Assembly: GCF_006335115.1 (NCBI RefSeq)
Contig: NZ_VDMJ01000043.1
Coordinates: 1-34,020, forward strand
Length of the DNA: 34,020 nucleotides
Source: Streptomyces sp. NP160
Lineage (GTDB): Bacteria; Actinomycetota; Actinomycetes; Actinomycetales; Quadrisphaeraceae
Reading direction: 5' to 3'
Shown here: positions 7,905-15,432 of the stretch, one piece after another
How the letters are laid out: every line of letters begins with the position of its first letter
Position numbering within the stretch: position 1 is the first letter of the stretch
Notes under the pieces: generated by a model
What the model was told of the DNA's origin: nothing
Database searches by the model: none
The model's input: the letters and a program-made list of their open reading frames with translations, nothing else
Made by a program: the position numbers and the translations under genes

Positions 7905-8216
7905 TCAGACGCCGTCGGCGGTGGTGAAGCGGGTCAGCTGCGGCGGTCCCGCCAGCACCTCGCCGAGGCGCGAGGCGCCCTCGGGCGTGCGGCGCCAGGC
8001 GCGGTAGGCGTCGTCGTGCGCGAGCGACTCCCACCGCTCGTGCACCACGAGGCGCGCGGGGTCGTCCACGTCCACGAGCACGTCGCACCCCAGGCAGCCG
8101 TCGAAGGCGCGGGTCGCCGCGAGCGTCTCGGTGATGACGGCGTGCGCGGCCGCGGGGTCGGCCGCCGCCTCGGGCGACAGGGTGAGCTCCAGCAGGGACG
8201 TCACGGCGGTCGGCAT
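7905..8216 (-). CDS. Antibiotic biosynthesis monooxygenase (ABM) domain protein
   Basis: A 103-residue protein with the single-domain ferredoxin-like ABM layout: an N-terminal strand (SLLELTLSPEA), a helix (AHAVITETLAATRAFDGCLGCDVL) and then VDDPARLVVHERWESLAHDDAYRAWRRTPEG. The V.ERWES...D.AY..W motif is typical of YgiN-like putative quinol monooxygenases and related dimeric heme- or quinone-interacting proteins. The substrate cannot be told. ATG 8216 leaves the domain intact; a GTG at 8231 would add five residues. It is transcribed alone and convergent with the small gene before it. Confidence 0.75.
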   Translation of the reverse strand: MPTAVTSLLELTLSPEAAADPAAAHAVITETLAATRAFDGCLGCDVLVDVDDPARLVVHERWESLAHDDAYRAWRRTPEGASRLGEVLAGPPQLTRFTTADGV

Positions 8217-8268
8217 GCACGCATCGTGCACGGACCCCCGCCGCGAGCGCCCGCCGATCTCCCCGCCG

Positions 8269-9156
8269 TCAGCGGAAGACGACGGTGCGGTGCCCGTCCA
8301 GCAGCACCCGGTGCTCGGCGTGCCAGCGCACCGCGCGGGCCAGCACCTGCGCCTCGACGTCCTGCCCGATGGACTGCAGCTCGGCCACCGTCATGCCGTG
8401 GTCGACCCGGTGGACGTCCTGCTCGATGATCGGGCCCTCGTCGAGGTCCGGCGTGACGTAGTGCGCCGTCGCCCCGATGATCTTCACGCCGCGCACGTGG
8501 GCCTGCGCGTACGGGCGCGCGCCCTTGAAGCTGGGCAGGAACGAGTGGTGGATGTTGATGGCCCGCCCGCTCAGCGCCCGGCACAGCTCCGGGGACAGGA
8601 TCTGCATGTAGCGGGCCAGCACCACCAGCTCCACGCCGAGGGAGTCGACCAGCTCCAGCAGCGCCGCCTCCGCAGCCTCCAGCGAGCCCGGCTCGCCCGC
8701 CGGCACCGACCTGTCCACCGGCAGGTGGTGGAACGGCACGCCGTAGAAGCCCGCCAGCGGCTCGAGGTCGCGGTGGTTGCCGGCGACGGCGACGACGTCC
8801 ACCGGCAGCTGGCCCGCGCGCGTGCGGAACAGCAGGTCGTTGAGGCAGTGGCCCGCCTTCGACACCATCACCAGCGTGCGCAGCGGCCGGCCCTGCTCGT
8901 CCAGGGTCCACTCCATGCCGAAGCGCTGCGCCACCGGCGCGAACGCCCCCCGCAGCGCCGCCTCGTCGAGGTCGGCGCTGACCTGCACGCGCATGTGGAA
9001 CCGGCCGGTGTCGGGGTCCCCGAACTGCTGGCTGTCGGTGATGTTGCCGCCCAGGTGCGCCAGCACCCCCGTCACCGCGTGCACGATGCCGGGACCGTCG
9101 GGGCAGGTGAGCGCGATCACGTAGTGCTGGGGGGCCTGCGGCGGGGGGGCGGACAC
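8269..9156 (-). CDS. purU: Formyltetrahydrofolate deformylase
   Basis: Hydrolyses 10-formyl-THF to THF and formate, balancing the one-carbon pool and supplying formate for purine synthesis. The 295 residues are the usual PurU length. The N-terminal ACT domain (IALTCPDGPGIVHAVTGVL, residues about 14-90) binds glycine/methionine in known members. The C-terminal formyl-transferase fold has VSKAGHCLNDLL, the catalytic segment INIHHSFLPSFKGA and the conserved region IGATAHYVTPDLDEGPII. The GTG start has no ribosome site and follows TAGGCT by 8 nt (leaderless geometry). It is divergent from the next MFS gene, sharing a 53-nt intergenic region. Confidence 0.95.
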   Translation of the reverse strand: MSAPPPQAPQHYVIALTCPDGPGIVHAVTGVLAHLGGNITDSQQFGDPDTGRFHMRVQVSADLDEAALRGAFAPVAQRFGMEWTLDEQGRPLRTLVMVSKAGHCLNDLLFRTRAGQLPVDVVAVAGNHRDLEPLAGFYGVPFHHLPVDRSVPAGEPGSLEAAEAALLELVDSLGVELVVLARYMQILSPELCRALSGRAINIHHSFLPSFKGARPYAQAHVRGVKIIGATAHYVTPDLDEGPIIEQDVHRVDHGMTVAELQSIGQDVEAQVLARAVRWHAEHRVLLDGHRTVVFR

Positions 9157-9164
9157 GGCCGACC

Positions 9165-9170
9165 AGCCTA
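9165..9170 (-). promoter_or_regulatory. Putative -10 box (TAGGCT) of purU
   Basis: Minus-strand TAGGCT lies 8 nt before the purU GTG. Transcription would start at about the start codon (leaderless). It is back to back with the MFS -10 at 9198. Confidence 0.45.
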
Positions 9171-9197
9171 GCCAGCGCGGGACGGGTGCGGGCCGCC

Positions 9198-9203
9198 TAG
9201 CGT
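9198..9203 (+). promoter_or_regulatory. Putative -10 box (TAGCGT) of the CynX-type MFS gene
   Basis: TAGCGT is followed by six bases and then GTG 9210, again a leaderless arrangement. It faces away from the purU promoter in the same short divergent region. Confidence 0.45.
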
Positions 9204-9209
9204 CAGGGG

Positions 9210-10529
9210 GTGCCCCAGCCCTCCCGGACGGGCGCCGGCGCGTCCGGACCGTCCTCGCCGTCCGCGCGCCCCTCCGGCCCCGCCGGGCGCGCCGGGCTCC
9301 GCTCGGCGGCGTCGGGCCTGCCGGTGCTCGCGCTCGCGGCCGTCGTCCTCGTCGCCCTCAACGTGCGGGGCCCGCTGGCCGCGCTGCCGCCGGTGGCCGC
9401 GGAGGTGCGGGCCGACCTCGCCGTCAGCGCCGGGGCGGTCGGGCTGCTCACCACGCTGCCGGTGCTGTGCTTCGGCGCGGCCACGCCCTTCGGCTCGTGG
9501 GTGGTGGCGCGCTGGGGCGTGCGCACCGCGGTGCTGGCCTGCCTGGTCGGGGTGCTGCTGGGGACCCTCGTGCGCTCCGCCGGCGGCTACCCCGCGGCGC
9601 TGGCCGGCACGGTGGTGCTCGGGCTGGCCATCACCATCGGCAACATCGCCGTGCCCGTGCTGGTCTCGGAGGACTTCCCCAGCGCCGTCGGGCTGGTCAC
9701 CGCGCTGTACGCGGCCTCCTTCAACATCGGCAGCGCCCTCACCACCGCGGTGACGCCGCTGGTGGCCGCCCCCCTGGGCTGGCGGGCCGCCACCGCGGTG
9801 TGGGCGGTGCTCGTCGTGGTCGCCGTCGTCGTCGTCCTGCGCGCCCACCGCCGCCGCGACGAGGGCGGGAGCGGTGCGGACCGCGCCGCCGCCCGCGCCG
9901 CCCGGCAGCAGCTCGCGCCGCACCCCGTGCCGGTGCGGCGCCGCGCCACCACGTGGCTGCTGGTCACCGCCTGCGCCGCGCAGTCGTTCTCGTACTACGG
10001 CACCACCGCCTGGCTGCCGGAGCTGCTCGCCGACCGGCTCGGCGCCGGACCCGAGGCCGCCGGGGTGAGCGCCGCCGTGTTCCAGGTGTCGGCGGTGGTC
10101 GGCGCCTTCGGCGTCCCCGCGGTGCTGCGCACCACCGGGCGCCCCCGCATCGCCCTGTGGCTGGTGTGCGCCGGCTGGGCCACCCTGCCGCTCGGCCTGC
10201 TGCTCGCCCCCGGGCTGTGGTGGTGCTGGGCGGCGCTGGCGGGCGCGGCGCAGGGGGGCGGCATCACCGTGGTGCTCGTCGCGGCCGTGGCCCGGGGCCG
10301 CGAGGTGCGGGCAGGCCGCGCGGGCGGCCCCGCCGACGTGCGGGCCGCCTCCGCGCTGGTGCAGGGTGGCGGCTACCTGGCGGGCGCCCTCGGACCGGTG
10401 GTGGTGGGGACCGCGCACGACGCCAGCGGCGGGTGGACCGCGCCGCTGCTCGTGCTGCTGACCGCCGTCGCGGTCCTGCTGGCGGCGGGGACGGCGGGGG
10501 TGCCGCGCCGGGAGGCCCCCGCCCCGTGA
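9210..10529 (+). CDS. MFS transporter, CynX/NimT type
   Basis: A protein of 439 residues with about 12 hydrophobic helices. After a disordered Ser/Pro/Gly-rich leader of about 30 residues, it has NVRGPLAALPPVAAEVRADL, with TTLPVLCFGAATP after it and VARWGVR as the loop 2-3 motif. This N/LR..L...P....I..dl opening is characteristic of the CynX/NimT (cyanate / 2-nitroimidazole) MFS family. The central half boundary is the Arg-rich loop at about residues 212-245. The real substrate is unknown. Closeness to purU does not prove a functional link. Confidence 0.85.
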   Translation: MPQPSRTGAGASGPSSPSARPSGPAGRAGLRSAASGLPVLALAAVVLVALNVRGPLAALPPVAAEVRADLAVSAGAVGLLTTLPVLCFGAATPFGSWVVARWGVRTAVLACLVGVLLGTLVRSAGGYPAALAGTVVLGLAITIGNIAVPVLVSEDFPSAVGLVTALYAASFNIGSALTTAVTPLVAAPLGWRAATAVWAVLVVVAVVVVLRAHRRRDEGGSGADRAAARAARQQLAPHPVPVRRRATTWLLVTACAAQSFSYYGTTAWLPELLADRLGAGPEAAGVSAAVFQVSAVVGAFGVPAVLRTTGRPRIALWLVCAGWATLPLGLLLAPGLWWCWAALAGAAQGGGITVVLVAAVARGREVRAGRAGGPADVRAASALVQGGGYLAGALGPVVVGTAHDASGGWTAPLLVLLTAVAVLLAAGTAGVPRREAPAP

Positions 10530-10694
10530 GCCCCCGGAGACGTCGGCCGCGGGCGTCACCCAGGAGTGGCGCTCGGTGTCGAAAAGGTCACAGAACGCAT
10601 GATCGAGGGTGTTCCGAGGTGCCGAGGCCGCGCGCCGCTGTCACGGTCGTCCAGCCGCGCGGACGTCCGCGCCCGCGGCGAGGGGGAGGCGCGC
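10530..10694 (+). promoter_or_regulatory. Leader/promoter region of the sugar ABC operon
   Basis: A local AT-richer patch at 10577-10604 (around GTCGAAAAGGTCACAGAACG, then CATGATCG) stands out against its surroundings and is where the operon promoter or operator should be. I cannot define -35/-10 boxes with confidence. The reading frame of the ATPase is open upstream here, but a good ribosome site points to the start at 10695. Confidence 0.35.
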
Positions 10695-11492
10695 GTGGCG
10701 CTGCTGGAGGCGCGAGGGGTGCGCAAGGCCTACGGCCACGTGCAGGTGCTGCACGGGGTCGACTTCGAGGCGGAGGCCGGTCAGGTCACCGCCCTCATCG
10801 GTGACAACGGCGCCGGCAAGAGCACCCTGGTGAAGATCCTCTCCGGCGCCCTCGCGCCGGACGCCGGCGAGCTGCGGCTGCGCGAGCGGCCCGTGCGGCT
10901 GACCTCGCCCGAGCACGCGCGGTCGCTCGGCGTGGAGACCGTCTACCAGGACCTCGCGCTGGCGCCCGAGCTCGGCCCGGCCGAGAACGTCTTCGCCGGG
11001 CGCGAGCTGCTGCGGCCCGGCCTGCTGGGGCGCCTGGGGGTGCTCGACAAGAAGACCATGCGCGCGCGGGCGCAGGAGGCCTTCACCTCCATGGGGACCG
11101 ACGTCAAGGACCTCGACGCCGCCGTCGCCGCGCTCTCCGGCGGCCAGCGCCAGTCCGTGGCGATCTGCCGGGCCGTCATGTGGGCGAAGGACCTCGTCTT
11201 CCTCGACGAGCCGACCGCCGCGCTCGGGGTGCGGCAGACCGGCAAGGTGCTCGAGCTGGTGCGCCGCGTGGCCGACTCCGGGGTCGGCGTGGTGCTGATC
11301 TCGCACAACATGACGGAGGTGCTCGAGGTGGCCGACAGCGTGCAGGTGCTCCGGCTGGGACGGCGGGTCGCCTCTCTGCCGGCCCGCGGCACCACCGTCG
11401 CCGACCTCGTCGGCGCCATGACGGGAGCGCTCGACACCCCCGTCACCGACGCCCGGGCCGACGAGCGGGCCGACGGGGCGGGCGCCCGGTGA
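10695..11492 (+). CDS. Sugar ABC transporter ATP-binding protein (FrcA-like, single domain)
   Basis: A 265-residue ATPase for carbohydrate import: Walker A GDNGAGKST, Q-loop in ETVYQDLALAP, signature LSGGQRQSVAICRA, Walker B LVFLDEPTAALGV, switch His in LISHNM. It has one ATPase domain, unlike the roughly 500-residue double-domain RbsA/XylG type. This is the FrcA layout. The GTG start is supported by GGGGGAGG with a 5-nt gap. An upstream in-frame start at 10566 would add 43 atypical residues. Its stop overlaps the permease start by 4 nt. The substrate is inferred as a monosaccharide (ribose/fructose/xylose class). Confidence 0.9.
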   Translation: MALLEARGVRKAYGHVQVLHGVDFEAEAGQVTALIGDNGAGKSTLVKILSGALAPDAGELRLRERPVRLTSPEHARSLGVETVYQDLALAPELGPAENVFAGRELLRPGLLGRLGVLDKKTMRARAQEAFTSMGTDVKDLDAAVAALSGGQRQSVAICRAVMWAKDLVFLDEPTAALGVRQTGKVLELVRRVADSGVGVVLISHNMTEVLEVADSVQVLRLGRRVASLPARGTTVADLVGAMTGALDTPVTDARADERADGAGAR

Positions 11493-12535
11493 GCGCCGCG
11501 GACGCCGGGGCGCCGCCGCCCCCGGCGCAGACCCCCGCCCGTCCGGCCGCCCCGCCCAGCGCCTCGCTGCCGGCCTGGCGGCGGGCGCTGGGGTCCTCGC
11601 CGGCGTACATGTTCGTCGTCCTGCTGGTGCTCGTCGCGGTGTTCTCCCTGCTCGCCCCGGAGACGTTCCCGACCGCCGCGAACGGGCGCAACGTCCTCAC
11701 CGACGTCGCCGTGCTGCTCGTCATGGCGGTGGGGACCACCTACGTGCTGGTGGCCGGAGGGTTCGACCTCTCGCAGGGCTCGGTCCTGGTGTTCTCCGGC
11801 GTCGCCGCCGCGAAGACCATGGAGGCGCTCGGCGGGCAGGGGGCCGGCACCGTGCTCGTCGGCGTGGCCGTCGGGCTGGCCGCGGGCACCGCGTGGGGAC
11901 TGGCCAACGGCCTGGTCATCACCAGGCTGGGCGTCCCCGCCCTCATCACCACGCTCGGGTCGACGGGCGCCGCGCTCGGGGCGGCCCAGCTGCTCTCGGA
12001 CGGGACCGACGTGCGCACGGTCCCCGACGCGCTCATCTCCGTGGCCGTGCAGCGCCCCCTCACCCTCAGCTGGCTCGTCTGGGTGGCGGCCCTGGTCGCG
12101 CTCGTGGGCGGCCTGGTGCTCGCCACCACCCGCTACGGGCGGCACACCCAGCTCATCGGCTCCAACGCCGAGTCCGCGCGTCGGGCCGGCATCGCCGTCG
12201 ACCGGCACACCGCCTCCCTGTACGTCCTCAACGGCGCCCTCGCCGGCCTGGCGGGGCTGATGTCGCTGACGCGCTTCGCCACCACCACCATCAGCGGCCA
12301 CACCACCGACGGCCTGCAGGTCATCACCGGCGTGGTGCTGGGCGGCACCAGCCTGTTCGGCGGCGTCGGCACCGTCCTCGGCACCGTCATCGGGATGTTC
12401 ATCCCCGGCGTGCTGAACAACGGCTTCGTCGTGCTGAACGTCCAGGCCTTCTGGCAGCAGGTCGCCGTCGGCGTCGTCCTCGTGGTCGCCGTGTACGTCG
12501 ACCAGCTCAAGCGCCGCCGCCGCAACGCCGCGTGA
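11489..12535 (+). CDS. Sugar ABC transporter permease (RbsC/FrcC-like)
   Basis: A 348-residue member of the BPD_transp_2 family. After a Pro/Ala-rich cytosolic leader of about 30 residues come about 8-10 membrane helices. Family hallmarks are TYVLVAGGFDLSQGSVL, then NGLVITRLGVPALITTLGS, the cytoplasmic coupling loop IGSNAESARRAGIAVDR that docks on the ATPase, and VVLGGTSLFGGVGTV. The GTG start at 11489 overlaps the ATPase stop (GTGA). It forms the membrane channel with the upstream ATPase and the downstream lipoprotein. Confidence 0.9.
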   Translation: MSAADAGAPPPPAQTPARPAAPPSASLPAWRRALGSSPAYMFVVLLVLVAVFSLLAPETFPTAANGRNVLTDVAVLLVMAVGTTYVLVAGGFDLSQGSVLVFSGVAAAKTMEALGGQGAGTVLVGVAVGLAAGTAWGLANGLVITRLGVPALITTLGSTGAALGAAQLLSDGTDVRTVPDALISVAVQRPLTLSWLVWVAALVALVGGLVLATTRYGRHTQLIGSNAESARRAGIAVDRHTASLYVLNGALAGLAGLMSLTRFATTTISGHTTDGLQVITGVVLGGTSLFGGVGTVLGTVIGMFIPGVLNNGFVVLNVQAFWQQVAVGVVLVVAVYVDQLKRRRRNAA

Positions 12536-12584
12536 CGCGCGCCCCCGACCCGACCCCACCCCCGAGCAGACCGGAGAGCCGACC

Positions 12585-13583
12585 ATGACCACACCCCGAC
12601 GCCCCCGCGGGCGCGCGCTGCGCGCCGCGGCCCTGACCGCCACCGCCACCTTCGCCCTCGCCGCCTGCGGCGGCTCCTCCGGCGGCTCGGAGGGCGGCGA
12701 CGACCGCCTCTCGGTGGTCTACGTGCCCGGCCTGACGGGCAACCCCTTCTACAACACCGTCGGCTGCGGCGGGGCGGCGAAGGCGGAGGAGCTCGGCGTC
12801 GACTTCGAGGTCCAGGGCAGCCCGGAGTTCGACGTCGCCCGGCAGACCGCCATCGTCAACGCCGTGGTGGCCGACGCCCCCGACGCCCTCATGATCTCCG
12901 TCACCGACTCCACGGCGATGAAGCTGCCGCTGGCCGAGGCCAAGGCCGCCGGGATCGACGTCATCACCATCGACGGGGACCTCGAGGACAAGAGCATCGC
13001 CCTCACGAACATCCAGTCCGACAACGAGGAGGGCGGCGCGCTCGCCGCGGAGAACCTCGCGAAGCTCGTCGGGGGGAAGGGCGCCGTGCTCGGCATCAAC
13101 CAGAGCCCGGGCAACCCCATCGGCGAGGCCCGCGAGAAGGGCTTCAAGGACAAGCTCGCCGAGTACCCGGACATGACCTACCTCGAGACCCAGTACTCGG
13201 AGAACTCCACCGCCACCGCCGCGCAGATCGCGTCCGCGGCCGCGACGTCCAACCCCGACCTGGTGGGCGTCTACACGATGTCCACCAACAACACCGAGGG
13301 CGCCATCACCGGCGTGCGCGAGGCCGGCAAGACCGGTGTGGTCCGGGTGGTCGGCTACGACACCTCCGAGCCGATCCTGCAGGCCCTGGAGGACGGCACC
13401 GTCGACGGGGTCGTCGTCCAGTACCCCTACGGCGAGGGCGCGACCGGCGTGCAGAGCGCCGTCGACGCCAGTCAGGGCGAGGACGTCCCGCGGGAGCAGA
13501 CCGCGCCGTTCGTCTTCGCGACCCCCGAGAACCAGGCCTCCGCGGAGGTCCAGCAGTACGTCTACAAGACCGACTGCGCCTGA
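12585..13583 (+). CDS. Sugar-binding lipoprotein of the ABC importer
   Basis: A protein of 332 residues. Its basic N-terminus, hydrophobic stretch and lipobox LAAC (Cys at about residue 28) mark a lipoprotein signal, followed by a Gly/Ser linker. The mature part is a periplasmic-binding-protein type 1 fold (RbsB/FrcB class): VVYVPGLTGNPFYNTVGCG, then DALMISVTDSTAM, then VITIDGDLEDKS, and NPDLVGVYTMSTNNTEGAI near the hinge. ATG follows GGAGAG at an 8-nt gap and lies 49 nt after the permease stop, so it is the third gene of the importer operon. A nested hairpin follows. Confidence 0.9.
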   Translation: MTTPRRPRGRALRAAALTATATFALAACGGSSGGSEGGDDRLSVVYVPGLTGNPFYNTVGCGGAAKAEELGVDFEVQGSPEFDVARQTAIVNAVVADAPDALMISVTDSTAMKLPLAEAKAAGIDVITIDGDLEDKSIALTNIQSDNEEGGALAAENLAKLVGGKGAVLGINQSPGNPIGEAREKGFKDKLAEYPDMTYLETQYSENSTATAAQIASAAATSNPDLVGVYTMSTNNTEGAITGVREAGKTGVVRVVGYDTSEPILQALEDGTVDGVVVQYPYGEGATGVQSAVDASQGEDVPREQTAPFVFATPENQASAEVQQYVYKTDCA

Positions 13584-13587
13584 CCGT

Positions 13588-13644
13588 CCGCCCCCGCCGG
13601 ACCTCTCAGCCGGAACCCGCGGCTGAGAAGCGAGGCGGGGGCGG
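13588..13644 (+). terminator. Nested double hairpin between the ABC operon and zwf
   Basis: The outer arms 13588-13598 and 13634-13644 are perfect 11-bp complements. Between them lies a second 9-bp stem (13604-13612 with 13620-13628, 7-nt loop). It starts 4 nt after the lipoprotein stop and most likely ends the importer transcript. Confidence 0.7.
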
Positions 13645-13665
13645 GCGCACGGCCCCCGGGCCGCA

Positions 13666-13671
13666 TACGGT
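13666..13671 (+). promoter_or_regulatory. Putative -10 box (TACGGT) of zwf
   Basis: TACGGT lies 8 nt before the GTG start at 13680, with no Shine-Dalgarno sequence between them. The geometry suggests leaderless transcription independent of the ABC operon. Confidence 0.45.
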
Positions 13672-13679
13672 GGCTGGTC

Positions 13680-15152
13680 GTGACCGACGCCTCCTCCGAG
13701 ACCACCTCCGCAGACCAGGGGGCGGCGACGCCCACCGCGGTCTCCACCCCCACCGTCTTCGTCCTGTTCGGCGCCACCGGCGACCTCGCGGCGCGCATGG
13801 TGCTGCCGGCCTTCGGCGCCCTCGCCAAGCACGGCCTGCTGCCCGACAACTGGCGCCTCATCGGCAACGGGCGCGGGCACCAGAGCCACGACGAGTTCCG
13901 CGACCACGTCAAGAAGGTCCTCGACGAGGCGAAGACCGGCCTGAGCGGCCGGCAGTGGCGGGGCTTCTCCTCCTCGCTGCGCTTCGCCGGCGGCGGCTTC
14001 TCCGAGTCCGACCCGGGCGAGCTCGCGGACGTGGTGGCCGAGGCCAAGGACGACCTCGGCGGCGGCGACGACGTGCAGCTGGTCCACTACATCGCCCTGC
14101 CGCCGTCGACGTTCGAGGCGTACACGAAGGCCCTGGACGCCCACGGCCTGGCCGAGGGCGCGCGCGTCGTCTACGAGAAGCCGTTCGGCACCGACTCGGA
14201 GAGCTTCGAGCGCCTCGACGAGCTGGTGCTGTCGATCTTCCCCGAGGAGCGGGTCTTCCGGATCGACCACTTCCTCGGCAAGGAGGCCACGCAGCAGCTG
14301 CACGTGCTGCGCTTCAACAACCGCCTCCTCGAGCAGGTCTGGAACCGCTACCACGTGGCGGCCGTGCAGATCGACATCCCCGAGACCCTCGGGGTCTCCA
14401 ACCGCGCCGGCTTCTACGACGAGACCGGCGCCACGCTGGACATGCTCGTCACCCACCAGCTGCAGGTCATGGCCGAGGTGGCCCTGGAGCCGCCCGCCGA
14501 CGGCTCGCCCGAGGCGCTGCTGGAGGCCCGCGAGGCGGTGCTCAAGGACTTCCGGCCGATGGACCCCTCCGAGGCCGTGCTCGGCCAGGTCGAGGGCTAC
14601 CGCGACATCGACGGCGTCGACGACGACTCGCAGACCGACACCTTCGTGGCCGCGAAGGTGTGGATCGACAACGACCGGTGGGAGGGCGTGCCGTTCCTCC
14701 TGCGCACGGGCAAGCAGCTCAAGGAGAGCCACCAGCACGTGACGCTGGTGCTGCGTCGCCCGCAGACCCGCGGCTTCGGCGAGCGCCCGCCGCGCCCGGA
14801 GACGATCGGGTTCTCGCTGGCCGGGAACGGCACCGTGGCGGCCACCGTCACCGCCCAGCGCCCCGGGGCCCCCGGTGACCTGGTGGCGGGCTCGCTGCTG
14901 CTGGACCTGGAGGACCTGCCCCGCGCCGAGCCGCTGCCCGCGTACGCCTCGCTCCTGCGCGACGTGCTCGCGGGCGACCGCGCGCTGTTCACCACCGCCA
15001 CCGGCCTGCGCGAGGCGTGGCGCGTGGCGGCGCCGCTGCTCGACAACCGCCCCGCGGTGCAGCCCTACGCCCCCGGCTCCTGGGGGCCGGACGCGGCCAA
15101 GGAGATCGCGGCACCCCACGGCTGGCTCTCGCAGAACAGCCTGGACGACTGA
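13680..15152 (+). CDS. zwf: Glucose-6-phosphate dehydrogenase family protein
   Basis: Oxidises glucose 6-phosphate to 6-phosphogluconolactone with NAD(P)+, the entry to the pentose phosphate route. The 490 residues fit the family. The nucleotide-binding fold starts [17 protein letters not shown], the substrate-site motif is VYEKPFGTD, and the catalytic segment is RIDHFLGKE with D196-H197. The C-terminal substrate domain ends with [16 protein letters not shown]. One departure: the Lys usual in GDLAxxK is Met at residue 40, so activity or substrate preference may be altered. There is no opcA, tal, tkt or pgl next to it, so it may be a second, stand-alone copy. A GC-rich hairpin follows. Confidence 0.9.
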   Translation: MTDASSETTSADQGAATPTAVSTPTVFVLFGATGDLAARMVLPAFGALAKHGLLPDNWRLIGNGRGHQSHDEFRDHVKKVLDEAKTGLSGRQWRGFSSSLRFAGGGFSESDPGELADVVAEAKDDLGGGDDVQLVHYIALPPSTFEAYTKALDAHGLAEGARVVYEKPFGTDSESFERLDELVLSIFPEERVFRIDHFLGKEATQQLHVLRFNNRLLEQVWNRYHVAAVQIDIPETLGVSNRAGFYDETGATLDMLVTHQLQVMAEVALEPPADGSPEALLEAREAVLKDFRPMDPSEAVLGQVEGYRDIDGVDDDSQTDTFVAAKVWIDNDRWEGVPFLLRTGKQLKESHQHVTLVLRRPQTRGFGERPPRPETIGFSLAGNGTVAATVTAQRPGAPGDLVAGSLLLDLEDLPRAEPLPAYASLLRDVLAGDRALFTTATGLREAWRVAAPLLDNRPAVQPYAPGSWGPDAAKEIAAPHGWLSQNSLDD

Positions 15153-15175
15153 TACAACAGTCTTGAGGTCAGGGA

Positions 15176-15209
15176 CGCCGCCGCTCGCCCCCCGGGGCGG
15201 GCGGCGGCG
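15176..15209 (+). terminator. GC-rich hairpin after zwf
   Basis: Arms 15176-15191 and 15194-15209 are complementary over 16 positions with one T-G wobble. It lies 23 nt after the zwf stop and before the glyA promoter. Confidence 0.65.
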
Positions 15210-15239
15210 GTCCGCCGTCACGGCGCCGCGGGAAGGGAG

Positions 15240-15269
15240 TCGACCGAGAGGGTGCTCGCCGTCTACCCT
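15240..15269 (+). promoter_or_regulatory. Promoter for the ZTP riboswitch-glyA-folD transcript
   Basis: -35-like TCGACC at 15240-15245 and -10 TACCCT at 15264-15269, separated by 18 bp. The predicted start near 15276 falls at the 5' edge of the conserved riboswitch core, an independent agreement. Confidence 0.55.
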
Positions 15270-15270
15270 G

Positions 15271-15352
15271 GCGGCGTCGCGACTGGCGAAGGTGGGTCAC
15301 CACCGGGGAGCGGCGGGAGAGCAGTCGATCGGGTCGTCCGCCTGGGCCCGTT
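15271..15352 (+). ncRNA. ZTP (pfl) riboswitch upstream of glyA
   Basis: The sequence contains the conserved ZTP/ZMP riboswitch blocks in order: GTCGCGACTGGCGA (15276-15289), CACCACCGGGGAGCGG (15299-15314) and, after a variable loop, CCGCCTGGGC (15338-15347), which forms the 3' pseudoknot element. This RNA class senses the AICAR derivatives ZMP/ZTP, which accumulate when 10-formyl-THF is short, and switches on folate one-carbon genes. Here it precedes glyA and folD, its classic target set in actinobacteria. No obvious intrinsic terminator lies between it and glyA about 80 nt later, so control may be translational. That last point is inference. Confidence 0.88.
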
Positions 15353-15397
15353 CGCGACGTGAGCCGACCGCACACCGCCCGAGACCGCTGCCTGACC

Positions 15398-15419
15398 CCG
15401 CTGAACCGCCGCTGAACCG
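15398..15419 (+). repeat. 11-bp exact tandem duplication in the glyA leader
   Basis: CCGCTGAACCG occurs twice in tandem (15398-15408, 15409-15419), directly before the glyA ribosome site. It may be part of the riboswitch expression platform or simple slippage. Confidence 0.7.
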
Positions 15420-15432
15420 CGAGGAGCGCACC

